Below are positions 12,582 to 23,790 of a stretch of 64,000 nucleotides of DNA, piece by piece; position 1 is the first letter of the stretch, and each line of letters starts with the position of its first letter. Under the pieces are notes generated by a model. The model was not told where the DNA came from and ran no database searches. It saw nothing but the letters and a program-made list of their open reading frames with translations. Source of the stretch: Siphonodentalium dalli (Eukaryota; Mollusca; Scaphopoda; Gadilida; Siphonodentaliidae); the NCBI GenBank assembly GCA_032622095.1, contig CP136068.1:305607-369606 (forward strand), in the 5' to 3' direction. Both the position numbers and the translations under genes were made by a program.

Positions 12582-13481
12582 GCGGTGATACCTATATATG
12601 TATGTGGTCGGGATACCTATATATGTATGTGGTGGGGATACCTATAGATGTGTGTGGTGGGGATACATATAGATGTGTATGGTGGGGATACATATAGATG
12701 TGTGTGGTGGGGATACCTATATATGTGTGTGGTGGTGAAAACCAATATAGATGTATGTGGTGGGGATACCTATATATGTATGTGGTGGGGATACCTATAT
12801 ATGTGTGTGGTGGTGATACCTATAGATGTATGTGGTGGGGATACCTATATATGTGTGTGGTGGTGATACCTATATATGTGTGTGGTGGGGATACATATAT
12901 ATGTATGTGGTGGGGATACCTATATATGTATTTGGTGGGGATACCTATATATGTGTGTGGCGGGGATACCTATATATGTATGTGGCGGGGATACCTATAT
13001 ATGTATGTGGTGGGGATACCTATATATGTGTGTGGTGGTGATACCTACATATGTGTGTGGTGGGGATACCTATATATGTGTGTGGTGAGGATACCTATAT
13101 ATGTGTGTGGCGGGGATACCTATATATGTGTGTGGTGGGGATACCTATCTATGTGTGTGGTGGGGACACCTATAGATGTATGTTGTGGGTATATCTATAT
13201 ATGTATGTGGTGGGGATACCTATCTATGTGTGTGGTGGGGACACCTATAGATGTATGTGGTGGGGATACCTATAGATGTATGTGGTGGGGATACCTATAG
13301 ATGTGTGTGGCGGGGAGACCTATATATGTATGTGGTGGGGATACATATATATATGTGTGTGGTGGGAATACCTATATATGTATGCGGTTGGGATACCTAT
13401 ATATGTATGTGGTGGGGATACCTATATATGTATGTGGCGGGGATACCTATAGATGTATGTGGTGGGGATACTATATATGTA
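12582..13481 (+). repeat. Lineage-A block, copy of 6.54-7.41 kb
   Basis: This matches the 6.54-7.41 kb segment at offsets of 6,041, 5,966-5,969 and then 6,069 bp. The 100-bp step is the four units deleted at 7.17 kb but retained here (13.14-13.24 kb). A 28-bp unit (12,737-12,764, reading GAAAACCAATATAG) is unique in the window. The segment ends with the doubled TATATATATG unit, GCGGTTGGG and the GATACTATAT unit (C at 13,471). Confidence 0.7.
12737..12764 (+). repeat. Unique 28-bp unit
   Basis: The start GATACCTATAG is replaced by GAAAACCAATATAG, a 3-bp gain with substitutions. No second copy was seen, so it postdates the copying of this block or marks a repair scar or base-calling error. Confidence 0.75.
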
Positions 13482-14276
13482 TGTGGTGGGGATACCTATA
13501 TATGTGTGTGGCGGGGATACCTATATATGTGAGTGGTGGGGATACCTATATATGTGTGTGGTGGGGATACCTATATATGTGTGTGGTGGTGATACCTATA
13601 GATGTATGTGGTGGGGATACCTATATATGTATGTGGTGGGGATACTTATATATGTATGTGGTGGGGATACCTATATATGTATGTGGTGGGGATACATATA
13701 TATGTATGTGGTGGTGATACCTATATATGTGTGTGGTGGGGATACCCATATATGTGTGTGGTGGGGATACCTATAGATGAATGTGGTGGGGATACCTATA
13801 TATGCATGTGGTGGGGATACCTATATATGTATGTGGTGGGAATACCTATATATGTGTGTGGCGGTGATACCTATATATGTGTGTGGTGGTGATACCTATA
13901 TATGTATGTGGTGGGGATACCTATGTATGTGGTGTTGATACCTATATATGTATGTGGTGGTGATACCTATATATGTATGTGGTGGGGATACCTATATATG
14001 TATGTGGTGGGGATACCTATATATGCATGTGGCGGGATACCTATAGATGTATGTGGTGGGGATACCTATATATGTATGTTGTGGGGATACCCATATATGT
14101 GTGTGGTGGTGATACCTATAGATGTATGTGCTGGGGATACCTATATATGTGTGTGGTGGTGATACCTATATATGTATGAGGTGGGGATACCTATATATGT
14201 ATGTGGTGAGGATACCTATATATGCATGTGGCGGGATACCTATATGTATGTGGTGGTGATACCTATATATGTATGT
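13482..14276 (+). repeat. 0.8-kb core, copy 1 of 5
   Basis: This 795-bp string is repeated without a difference that I could find at 14,817, 15,658, 16,774 and 18,109. It includes, in order, GTGAGTGG, CATATATATG, ACCCATATATG, GATGAATG, GTGGGAATACC, the 21-bp unit (13,916-13,936), the 24-bp GGCGGGATAC unit, GTATGTTGTGG, GTATGTGCTGG and GTATGAGGTGG. Translating any frame gives the same product in all five copies. Confidence 0.82.
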
Positions 14277-14816
14277 GGTGGGGATACCTATAGATGTGTG
14301 TTGTGAGGAGACCTATATATGTATGTGGTGGGGATACCTATATGTGTGTGGTGGTGATACCTATATATGTATGTGGTGGGGATACATATAGATGTGTGTG
14401 GTGAGGAGACCTATATATGTATGTGGTGGGGATACCCATATATGTGTGTGGTGGTGATACCTATAGATGTATGTGGTGGGGATACCTATATGTATGTGGT
14501 GGTAATACCTATATATGTATGTGGTGGGGATACCTATAGATGTGTGTTGTGAGGAGACCTATATATGTATGTGGTGGGGATACCTATATGTGTGTGGTGG
14601 TGATACTTATATATGTATGTGGTGGGGATACATATATATGTGTGTGGTGAGGAGACCTATATATGTACGTGGTGGTGATACCTATATATGTGTGTGGTGG
14701 GGATACCTATAGATGTGTGTGGTGGGGATACCTATATATGTATGTGGTGGGATACCTATAGATGTATGTGGTGGGGATACCTATATATGTATGTGGTGGG
14801 GATACCTATATATGTA
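14277..14816 (+). repeat. Linker after core copy 1
   Basis: This linker of about 540 bp carries GTGTGTTGTGAGGAGACC units and 23-bp CTATATG units, then a GTACGTGG unit (near 14,667) and a 24-bp GTGGGATAC unit. The same linker, apart from single changes, follows core copies 4 (17,569-18,108) and 5 (18,904 to about 19,340 and beyond). Core copies 2 and 3 have shortened linkers. Confidence 0.75.
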
Positions 14817-15611
14817 TGTGGTGGGGATACCTATATATGTGTGTGGCGGGGATACCTATATATGTGAGTGGTGGGGATACCTATATATGTGTGTGGTGGG
14901 GATACCTATATATGTGTGTGGTGGTGATACCTATAGATGTATGTGGTGGGGATACCTATATATGTATGTGGTGGGGATACTTATATATGTATGTGGTGGG
15001 GATACCTATATATGTATGTGGTGGGGATACATATATATGTATGTGGTGGTGATACCTATATATGTGTGTGGTGGGGATACCCATATATGTGTGTGGTGGG
15101 GATACCTATAGATGAATGTGGTGGGGATACCTATATATGCATGTGGTGGGGATACCTATATATGTATGTGGTGGGAATACCTATATATGTGTGTGGCGGT
15201 GATACCTATATATGTGTGTGGTGGTGATACCTATATATGTATGTGGTGGGGATACCTATGTATGTGGTGTTGATACCTATATATGTATGTGGTGGTGATA
15301 CCTATATATGTATGTGGTGGGGATACCTATATATGTATGTGGTGGGGATACCTATATATGCATGTGGCGGGATACCTATAGATGTATGTGGTGGGGATAC
15401 CTATATATGTATGTTGTGGGGATACCCATATATGTGTGTGGTGGTGATACCTATAGATGTATGTGCTGGGGATACCTATATATGTGTGTGGTGGTGATAC
15501 CTATATATGTATGAGGTGGGGATACCTATATATGTATGTGGTGAGGATACCTATATATGCATGTGGCGGGATACCTATATGTATGTGGTGGTGATACCTA
15601 TATATGTATGT
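14817..15611 (+). repeat. 0.8-kb core, copy 2 of 5
   Basis: Offset from copy 1 is 1,335 bp. It is followed after only 46 bp by copy 3, so the usual linker is missing. Its end joins directly to the GGCGGGGATACCTATAG and GATACTATAT units that normally precede a core. Confidence 0.8.
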
Positions 15612-15657
15612 GGCGGGGATACCTATAGATGTATGTGGTGGGGATACTATATATGTA

Positions 15658-16452
15658 TGTGGTGGGGATACCTATATATGTGTGTGGCGGGGATACCTAT
15701 ATATGTGAGTGGTGGGGATACCTATATATGTGTGTGGTGGGGATACCTATATATGTGTGTGGTGGTGATACCTATAGATGTATGTGGTGGGGATACCTAT
15801 ATATGTATGTGGTGGGGATACTTATATATGTATGTGGTGGGGATACCTATATATGTATGTGGTGGGGATACATATATATGTATGTGGTGGTGATACCTAT
15901 ATATGTGTGTGGTGGGGATACCCATATATGTGTGTGGTGGGGATACCTATAGATGAATGTGGTGGGGATACCTATATATGCATGTGGTGGGGATACCTAT
16001 ATATGTATGTGGTGGGAATACCTATATATGTGTGTGGCGGTGATACCTATATATGTGTGTGGTGGTGATACCTATATATGTATGTGGTGGGGATACCTAT
16101 GTATGTGGTGTTGATACCTATATATGTATGTGGTGGTGATACCTATATATGTATGTGGTGGGGATACCTATATATGTATGTGGTGGGGATACCTATATAT
16201 GCATGTGGCGGGATACCTATAGATGTATGTGGTGGGGATACCTATATATGTATGTTGTGGGGATACCCATATATGTGTGTGGTGGTGATACCTATAGATG
16301 TATGTGCTGGGGATACCTATATATGTGTGTGGTGGTGATACCTATATATGTATGAGGTGGGGATACCTATATATGTATGTGGTGAGGATACCTATATATG
16401 CATGTGGCGGGATACCTATATGTATGTGGTGGTGATACCTATATATGTATGT
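15658..16452 (+). repeat. 0.8-kb core, copy 3 of 5
   Basis: Offset from copy 2 is 841 bp, the shortest spacing in the cluster. The 21-bp unit is at 16,092-16,112. The downstream linker (16,453-16,773) starts like that of copy 1 but switches near 16,625 to the doubled TATATATATG and GCGGTTGGG units typical of the upstream flank. This is a second distinct join. Confidence 0.8.
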
Positions 16453-16773
16453 GGTGGGGATACCTATAGATGTGTGTTGTGAGGAGACCTATATATGTAT
16501 GTGGTGGGGATACCTATATGTGTGTGGTGGTGATACCTATATATGTATGTGGTGGGGATACATATAGATGTGTGTGGTGAGGAGACCTATATATGTATGT
16601 GGTGGGGATACCCATATATGTGTGTGGTGGGGATACATATATATATGTGTGTGGTGGGAATACCTATATATGTATGCGGTTGGGATACCTATATATGTAT
16701 GTGGTGGGGATACCTATATATGTATGTGGCGGGGATACCTATAGATGTATGTGGTGGGGATACTATATATGTA

Positions 16774-17568
16774 TGTGGTGGGGATACCTATATATGTGTG
16801 TGGCGGGGATACCTATATATGTGAGTGGTGGGGATACCTATATATGTGTGTGGTGGGGATACCTATATATGTGTGTGGTGGTGATACCTATAGATGTATG
16901 TGGTGGGGATACCTATATATGTATGTGGTGGGGATACTTATATATGTATGTGGTGGGGATACCTATATATGTATGTGGTGGGGATACATATATATGTATG
17001 TGGTGGTGATACCTATATATGTGTGTGGTGGGGATACCCATATATGTGTGTGGTGGGGATACCTATAGATGAATGTGGTGGGGATACCTATATATGCATG
17101 TGGTGGGGATACCTATATATGTATGTGGTGGGAATACCTATATATGTGTGTGGCGGTGATACCTATATATGTGTGTGGTGGTGATACCTATATATGTATG
17201 TGGTGGGGATACCTATGTATGTGGTGTTGATACCTATATATGTATGTGGTGGTGATACCTATATATGTATGTGGTGGGGATACCTATATATGTATGTGGT
17301 GGGGATACCTATATATGCATGTGGCGGGATACCTATAGATGTATGTGGTGGGGATACCTATATATGTATGTTGTGGGGATACCCATATATGTGTGTGGTG
17401 GTGATACCTATAGATGTATGTGCTGGGGATACCTATATATGTGTGTGGTGGTGATACCTATATATGTATGAGGTGGGGATACCTATATATGTATGTGGTG
17501 AGGATACCTATATATGCATGTGGCGGGATACCTATATGTATGTGGTGGTGATACCTATATATGTATGT
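16774..17568 (+). repeat. 0.8-kb core, copy 4 of 5
   Basis: Offset from copy 3 is 1,116 bp and from copy 1 is 3,292 bp. The 21-bp unit is at 17,208-17,228. It is followed by the full linker, so copies 4 and 5 together repeat the arrangement of copies 1 and 2. Confidence 0.8.
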
Positions 17569-18108
17569 GGTGGGGATACCTATAGATGTGTGTTGTGAGG
17601 AGACCTATATATGTATGTGGTGGGGATACCTATATGTGTGTGGTGGTGATACCTATATATGTATGTGGTGGGGATACATATAGATGTGTGTGGTGAGGAG
17701 ACCTATATATGTATGTGGTGGGGATACCCATATATGTGTGTGGTGGTGATACCTATAGATGTATGTGGTGGGGATACCTATATGTATGTGGTGGTAATAC
17801 CTATATATGTATGTGGTGGGGATACCTATAGATGTGTGTTGTGAGGAGACCTATATATGTATGTGGTGGGGATACCTATATGTGTGTGGTGGTGATACTT
17901 ATATATGTATGTGGTGGGGATACATATATATGTGTGTGGTGAGGAGACCTATATATGTACGTGGTGGTGATACCTATATATGTGTGTGGTGGGGATACCT
18001 ATAGATGTGTGTGGTGGGAATACCTATATATGTATGTGGTGGGATACCTATAGATGTATGTGGTGGGGATACCTATATATGTATGTGGTGGGGATACCTA
18101 TATATGTA

Positions 18109-18903
18109 TGTGGTGGGGATACCTATATATGTGTGTGGCGGGGATACCTATATATGTGAGTGGTGGGGATACCTATATATGTGTGTGGTGGGGATACCTA
18201 TATATGTGTGTGGTGGTGATACCTATAGATGTATGTGGTGGGGATACCTATATATGTATGTGGTGGGGATACTTATATATGTATGTGGTGGGGATACCTA
18301 TATATGTATGTGGTGGGGATACATATATATGTATGTGGTGGTGATACCTATATATGTGTGTGGTGGGGATACCCATATATGTGTGTGGTGGGGATACCTA
18401 TAGATGAATGTGGTGGGGATACCTATATATGCATGTGGTGGGGATACCTATATATGTATGTGGTGGGAATACCTATATATGTGTGTGGCGGTGATACCTA
18501 TATATGTGTGTGGTGGTGATACCTATATATGTATGTGGTGGGGATACCTATGTATGTGGTGTTGATACCTATATATGTATGTGGTGGTGATACCTATATA
18601 TGTATGTGGTGGGGATACCTATATATGTATGTGGTGGGGATACCTATATATGCATGTGGCGGGATACCTATAGATGTATGTGGTGGGGATACCTATATAT
18701 GTATGTTGTGGGGATACCCATATATGTGTGTGGTGGTGATACCTATAGATGTATGTGCTGGGGATACCTATATATGTGTGTGGTGGTGATACCTATATAT
18801 GTATGAGGTGGGGATACCTATATATGTATGTGGTGAGGATACCTATATATGCATGTGGCGGGATACCTATATGTATGTGGTGGTGATACCTATATATGTA
18901 TGT
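18109..18903 (+). repeat. 0.8-kb core, copy 5 of 5
   Basis: Offset from copy 4 is 1,335 bp, the same as between copies 1 and 2. The 21-bp unit is at 18,543-18,563. The downstream linker is full length and runs to the block that starts near 19,340. Confidence 0.8.
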
Positions 18904-19509
18904 GGTGGGGATACCTATAGATGTGTGTTGTGAGGAGACCTATATATGTATGTGGTGGGGATACCTATATGTGTGTGGTGGTGATACCTATATATGTATG
19001 TGGTGGGGATACATATAGATGTGTGTGGTGAGGAGACCTATATATGTATGTGGTGGGGATACCCATATATGTGTGTGGTGGTGATACCTATAGATGTATG
19101 TGGTGGGGATACCTATATGTATGTGGTGGTAATACCTATATATGTATGTGGTGGGGATACCTATAGATGTGTGTTGTGAGGAGACCTATATATGTATGTG
19201 GTGGGGATACCTATATGTGTGTGGTGGTGATACTTATATATGTATGTGGTGGGGATACATATATATGTGTGTGGTGAGGAGACCTATATATGTACGTGGT
19301 GGTGATACCTATATATGTGTGTGGTGGGGATACCTATAGATGTGTGTGGTGGGGATACCTATATATGTATGTGATGGGATACCTATAGATGTATGTGGTG
19401 GGGATACCTATATATGTATGTGGTGGGGATACCTATATATGTATGTGGTGGGGATACCTATATATGTGTGTGGCGGGGATACCTATATATGTATGTGGCG
19501 GGGATACCT
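18904..19509 (+). repeat. Linker after core copy 5 and lead-in to the 976-bp repeat
   Basis: To about 19,340 this repeats the linker after core copy 1. From about 19,340 it follows the order seen at 8.92-9.09 kb. A private change gives GTATGTGATGGGATACC near 19,370. No other content. Confidence 0.65.
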
Positions 19510-20485
19510 ATATATGTATGTGGTGGGGATACCTATATATGTTTGTGGTGGTGATACCTACAGATGTATGTGGTGGGGATACCTATATATGTGTGTGGAG
19601 GTGATACCTATATATGTGTGTGGTGGGGATACCTATATATGTATGTGGTGGGGATACCTATAGATGTATGTGGTGGGGATACATATATATGTATGTGGTG
19701 GGGATACCTATATATGTATTTGGTGGGGATACCTATATATGTGTGTGGCGGGGATACCTATATATGTATGTGGCGGGGATACCTATAAATGTATGTGGTG
19801 GGGATACCTATATATGTGTGTGGTGGTGATACCTACAGATTTGTGTGGTGGGGATACCTATATATGTGTGTGGTGAGGATACCTATATATGTGTGTGGCG
19901 GGGATACCTATATATGTGTGTGGTGGGGATACCTATCTATGTGTGTGGTGGGGATACCTATAGATGTATGTTGTGGGGATACCTATATATGTATGTGGTG
20001 GGGATACCTATCTATGTGTGTGGTGTGGACTCCTGTAGATGTATGTGGTGGGGATACCTATAGATGTATGTGGTGGGGATACATATAGATGTGTGTGGCG
20101 GGGAGACCTATATATGTATGTGGTGGGGATACATATATATATGTGTGTGGTGGGAATACCTATATATGTCTGCGGTTGGGATACCTAAATATGTATGTGG
20201 TGGGGATACCTATATATGTATGTGGCGTGGATACCTATAGATGTATGTGGTGGGGATACTATATATGTATGTGGTGGGGATACTTATATATGTGTGTGGC
20301 GGGGATACCTATATATGTGTGTGGTGGGGATACCTATATATGTGTGTGGTGGGGATACCTATAGATGTATGTGGTGGGGAGACCTATATATGTATGTGGT
20401 GGGGAGACCTATATATGTGTGTGGTGGGGATAACTATATATGTATGTGGTGGGGATACCTATATATATATGTGGTGGGGATACCC
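19510..20485 (+). repeat. 976-bp tandem duplication, copy 1
   Basis: Copy 1 of a direct tandem duplication of 39 units plus 1 bp. It holds a lineage-A string from 19,664 with private markers shared only with copy 2: CTACAGATTTGTG (near 19,816), GTGTGGACTCCTGTAG (near 20,023), TATGTCTGCGG (near 20,167) and GGCGTGG (near 20,225). No difference between the two copies was noticed. Confidence 0.85.
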
Positions 20486-21461
20486 ATATATGTATGTGGT
20501 GGGGATACCTATATATGTTTGTGGTGGTGATACCTACAGATGTATGTGGTGGGGATACCTATATATGTGTGTGGAGGTGATACCTATATATGTGTGTGGT
20601 GGGGATACCTATATATGTATGTGGTGGGGATACCTATAGATGTATGTGGTGGGGATACATATATATGTATGTGGTGGGGATACCTATATATGTATTTGGT
20701 GGGGATACCTATATATGTGTGTGGCGGGGATACCTATATATGTATGTGGCGGGGATACCTATAAATGTATGTGGTGGGGATACCTATATATGTGTGTGGT
20801 GGTGATACCTACAGATTTGTGTGGTGGGGATACCTATATATGTGTGTGGTGAGGATACCTATATATGTGTGTGGCGGGGATACCTATATATGTGTGTGGT
20901 GGGGATACCTATCTATGTGTGTGGTGGGGATACCTATAGATGTATGTTGTGGGGATACCTATATATGTATGTGGTGGGGATACCTATCTATGTGTGTGGT
21001 GTGGACTCCTGTAGATGTATGTGGTGGGGATACCTATAGATGTATGTGGTGGGGATACATATAGATGTGTGTGGCGGGGAGACCTATATATGTATGTGGT
21101 GGGGATACATATATATATGTGTGTGGTGGGAATACCTATATATGTCTGCGGTTGGGATACCTAAATATGTATGTGGTGGGGATACCTATATATGTATGTG
21201 GCGTGGATACCTATAGATGTATGTGGTGGGGATACTATATATGTATGTGGTGGGGATACTTATATATGTGTGTGGCGGGGATACCTATATATGTGTGTGG
21301 TGGGGATACCTATATATGTGTGTGGTGGGGATACCTATAGATGTATGTGGTGGGGAGACCTATATATGTATGTGGTGGGGAGACCTATATATGTGTGTGG
21401 TGGGGATAACTATATATGTATGTGGTGGGGATACCTATATATATATGTGGTGGGGATACCC
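20486..21461 (+). repeat. 976-bp tandem duplication, copy 2
   Basis: Copy 2 has the same private markers at +976 bp (near 20,792; 20,999; 21,143; 21,201). The copies diverge near 21,490, where copy 2 continues with GTGTG while copy 1 runs into the GTTTGTGG junction unit. This places the exchange point at the ACCCATATATG unit. Confidence 0.85.
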
Positions 21462-21769
21462 ATATATGTATGTGGTGGGGATACCTATATATGTGTGTGG
21501 TGGGGATACCTATATATGTATGTGGTGGGGATACCTATATATGTGTGTGGTGGGGATACCTATATATGTATGTGGTGGGGATACCTATATATGTGTGTGG
21601 TGGGGATACCTATTGATGTGTGTGGTGGGGATACCTATAGGTGTATGTGGTGGGGAGACCTATATATGTATGTGGTGGGGAGACATATATATGTGTGTGG
21701 TGAGGATACCTATATATGTGTGTGGTGGGGATACCTATATATGTGTATGGTGGGGATATCTATATATGT
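21462..21769 (+). repeat. Tail of the 9.95-10.5 kb-like block
   Basis: About 12 units that match 10.07-10.37 kb (CTATTGATG, CTATAGGTG and GGGGAGACATATATATG markers). This is the last clear lineage-A-side sequence before the lineage-B region. Nothing else seen. Confidence 0.6.
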
Positions 21770-23790
21770 ATGTGGTGGGGATACCTATATATGTATGTGG
21801 CGGGGATACCTATATATGTATGTGGTGGGAATACCTATATATGTATGTGGTGGGGATACCTATAGATGTGTTTGGTGGGGATACATATAGATGTGTGTGG
21901 TGGGGATACATATATATGTGTGTGGTGGGGATACCTATATATGTGTGTGGTCGGGATACCTATATATGTGTGTGGTGGTGATACCTATATATGTGTGTGG
22001 TAGGGATACCTATATATGTGTGTGGTGGTGATACCTATATATGTGTGTGGTGGGGATACCTATATATGTATGTGGTGGGGAGACCTATATATGTATGTGG
22101 TGGGGATACCTATATGTATGTGGTCGGGAGACCATAGAGATGTATGTGGTGGGGATACCTATATATGTATGTGGTGGGAATACCTATATATGTATATGGT
22201 GGTGATACCTATAGATGTATGCGGTGGTGATACCTATATATGTATGTGGTGGTGATACCTATATATGTATGTGGTGGGGATACCTATATATGTGTGTGGT
22301 GGGGATACCTATATATGTATGTGGTGGGCATACCTATATAAGTATGTGGTGGGGATACCTATATATGTATGTGGTGGGGATACCTATATATTTGAGTGGT
22401 GGTGATACCTATATATGTATGTGGTGGGGAGACCTATATATGAATGTGGCGGGGATACCTATATATGTGTGTGGTGGGGATACCTATATATGTGTGTGGT
22501 GGTGATACATATAGATGTGTATGGTGGGGATACCTATAGATGTGTATGGAGGGGATACCTATAGATGTATGTGGTGGGGATACCTATATATGTGTGTGGC
22601 GGTGAAACATATAGATGTGTATGATGGGGATACCTATATATGTGGGTGGTGGGGATACCTATTGATGTGTGTGGTGGTGATACCTATATATGTATGTGGT
22701 GGGGATACCTATATATGTATGTGGTGGGGATACCTATATATGTGTGTGGTGGGGATACCTATAGATGTGTGTGGTGGGGATACCAATAGGTGTATGTGGT
22801 GGGGAGACCTATATATGTATGTGGTGGGGAGACCTATATATGTGTGTGGTGACGATACCTATATATGTGTGTGGTGGGGATACCTATATATGTGTGTGGT
22901 GGGGATACCTATATATGTATGTGGCGGGGATACCTATATATGTATGTGGTGGGGATACCTATATATGTATGTGGTGGGGATACCTATAGATGTGTGTGGT
23001 GGGGATACCTATATATGTATGTGGCGGGGATACCTATAGATGTATGTGGTGGGGATACTTATATATGTATGTGGTGGGGATACCTATATATGTGTGTGGC
23101 GGGGATACCTATATATGTGTGTGGTGGGGATACCTATATATGTGTGTGGTGGGGATACCTATAGATGTATGTGGTGGGGAGACCTATATATGTATGTGGT
23201 GGGGATACCTATATATGTATGTGGTGGGGAGACCTATATATGTGTGTGGTGGGGATACCTATATTTGTATGTGGTGGGGATACCTATATATATATGTGGT
23301 GGGGATACCCATATATGTATGTGGTGGGGACACTTATATATGTATGTGGTGGGGATACCTATATATGTGTGTGGCGGGGATACCTATATATGTGTGTGGT
23401 GGGATACCTATATATGTGTGTGGTGGGGAGACCTATATATGTGTGTGGTGGGGATACCTATATATGTATGTGGTGGGGATACCTATATATATGTGGTGGG
23501 GATACCGATATATGTATGTGGTGGGGATACCTATATATGTATGTGGTGGGGATACCTATATATGTATGTGGTGGGGATACCTATATATGTGTGTGGTGGG
23601 ATACCTATATATGTGTGTGGCGGGGATACCTATATATGTGTGTGGTGGGGATACCTATTGATGTGTGTGGTGGGGATACCTATAGGTGTATGTGGTGGGG
23701 AGACCTATATATGTATGTGGTGGGGAGACCTATATATGTGTGTGGTGAGGATACCTATATATGTGTGTGGTGGGGATACCTATATATGTG
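21770..23790 (+). repeat. Lineage-B higher-order repeat, copy 0 (approx. 2.1 kb)
   Basis: Unit order matches the start of the next copy at offsets of 2,095 and then 2,096 bp (the step is a 24-bp GTGGGATAC unit near 23,400). This block has the first occurrence of the lineage-B markers: GACCATAGAGATG (22,130), ATATAAGTATG (near 22,337), TTTGAGTGG (22,391) and CACTTATATATG (near 23,331). The left edge is where it stops matching 23.86 kb. These marker units are not seen anywhere in the first 22 kb. Confidence 0.75.
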
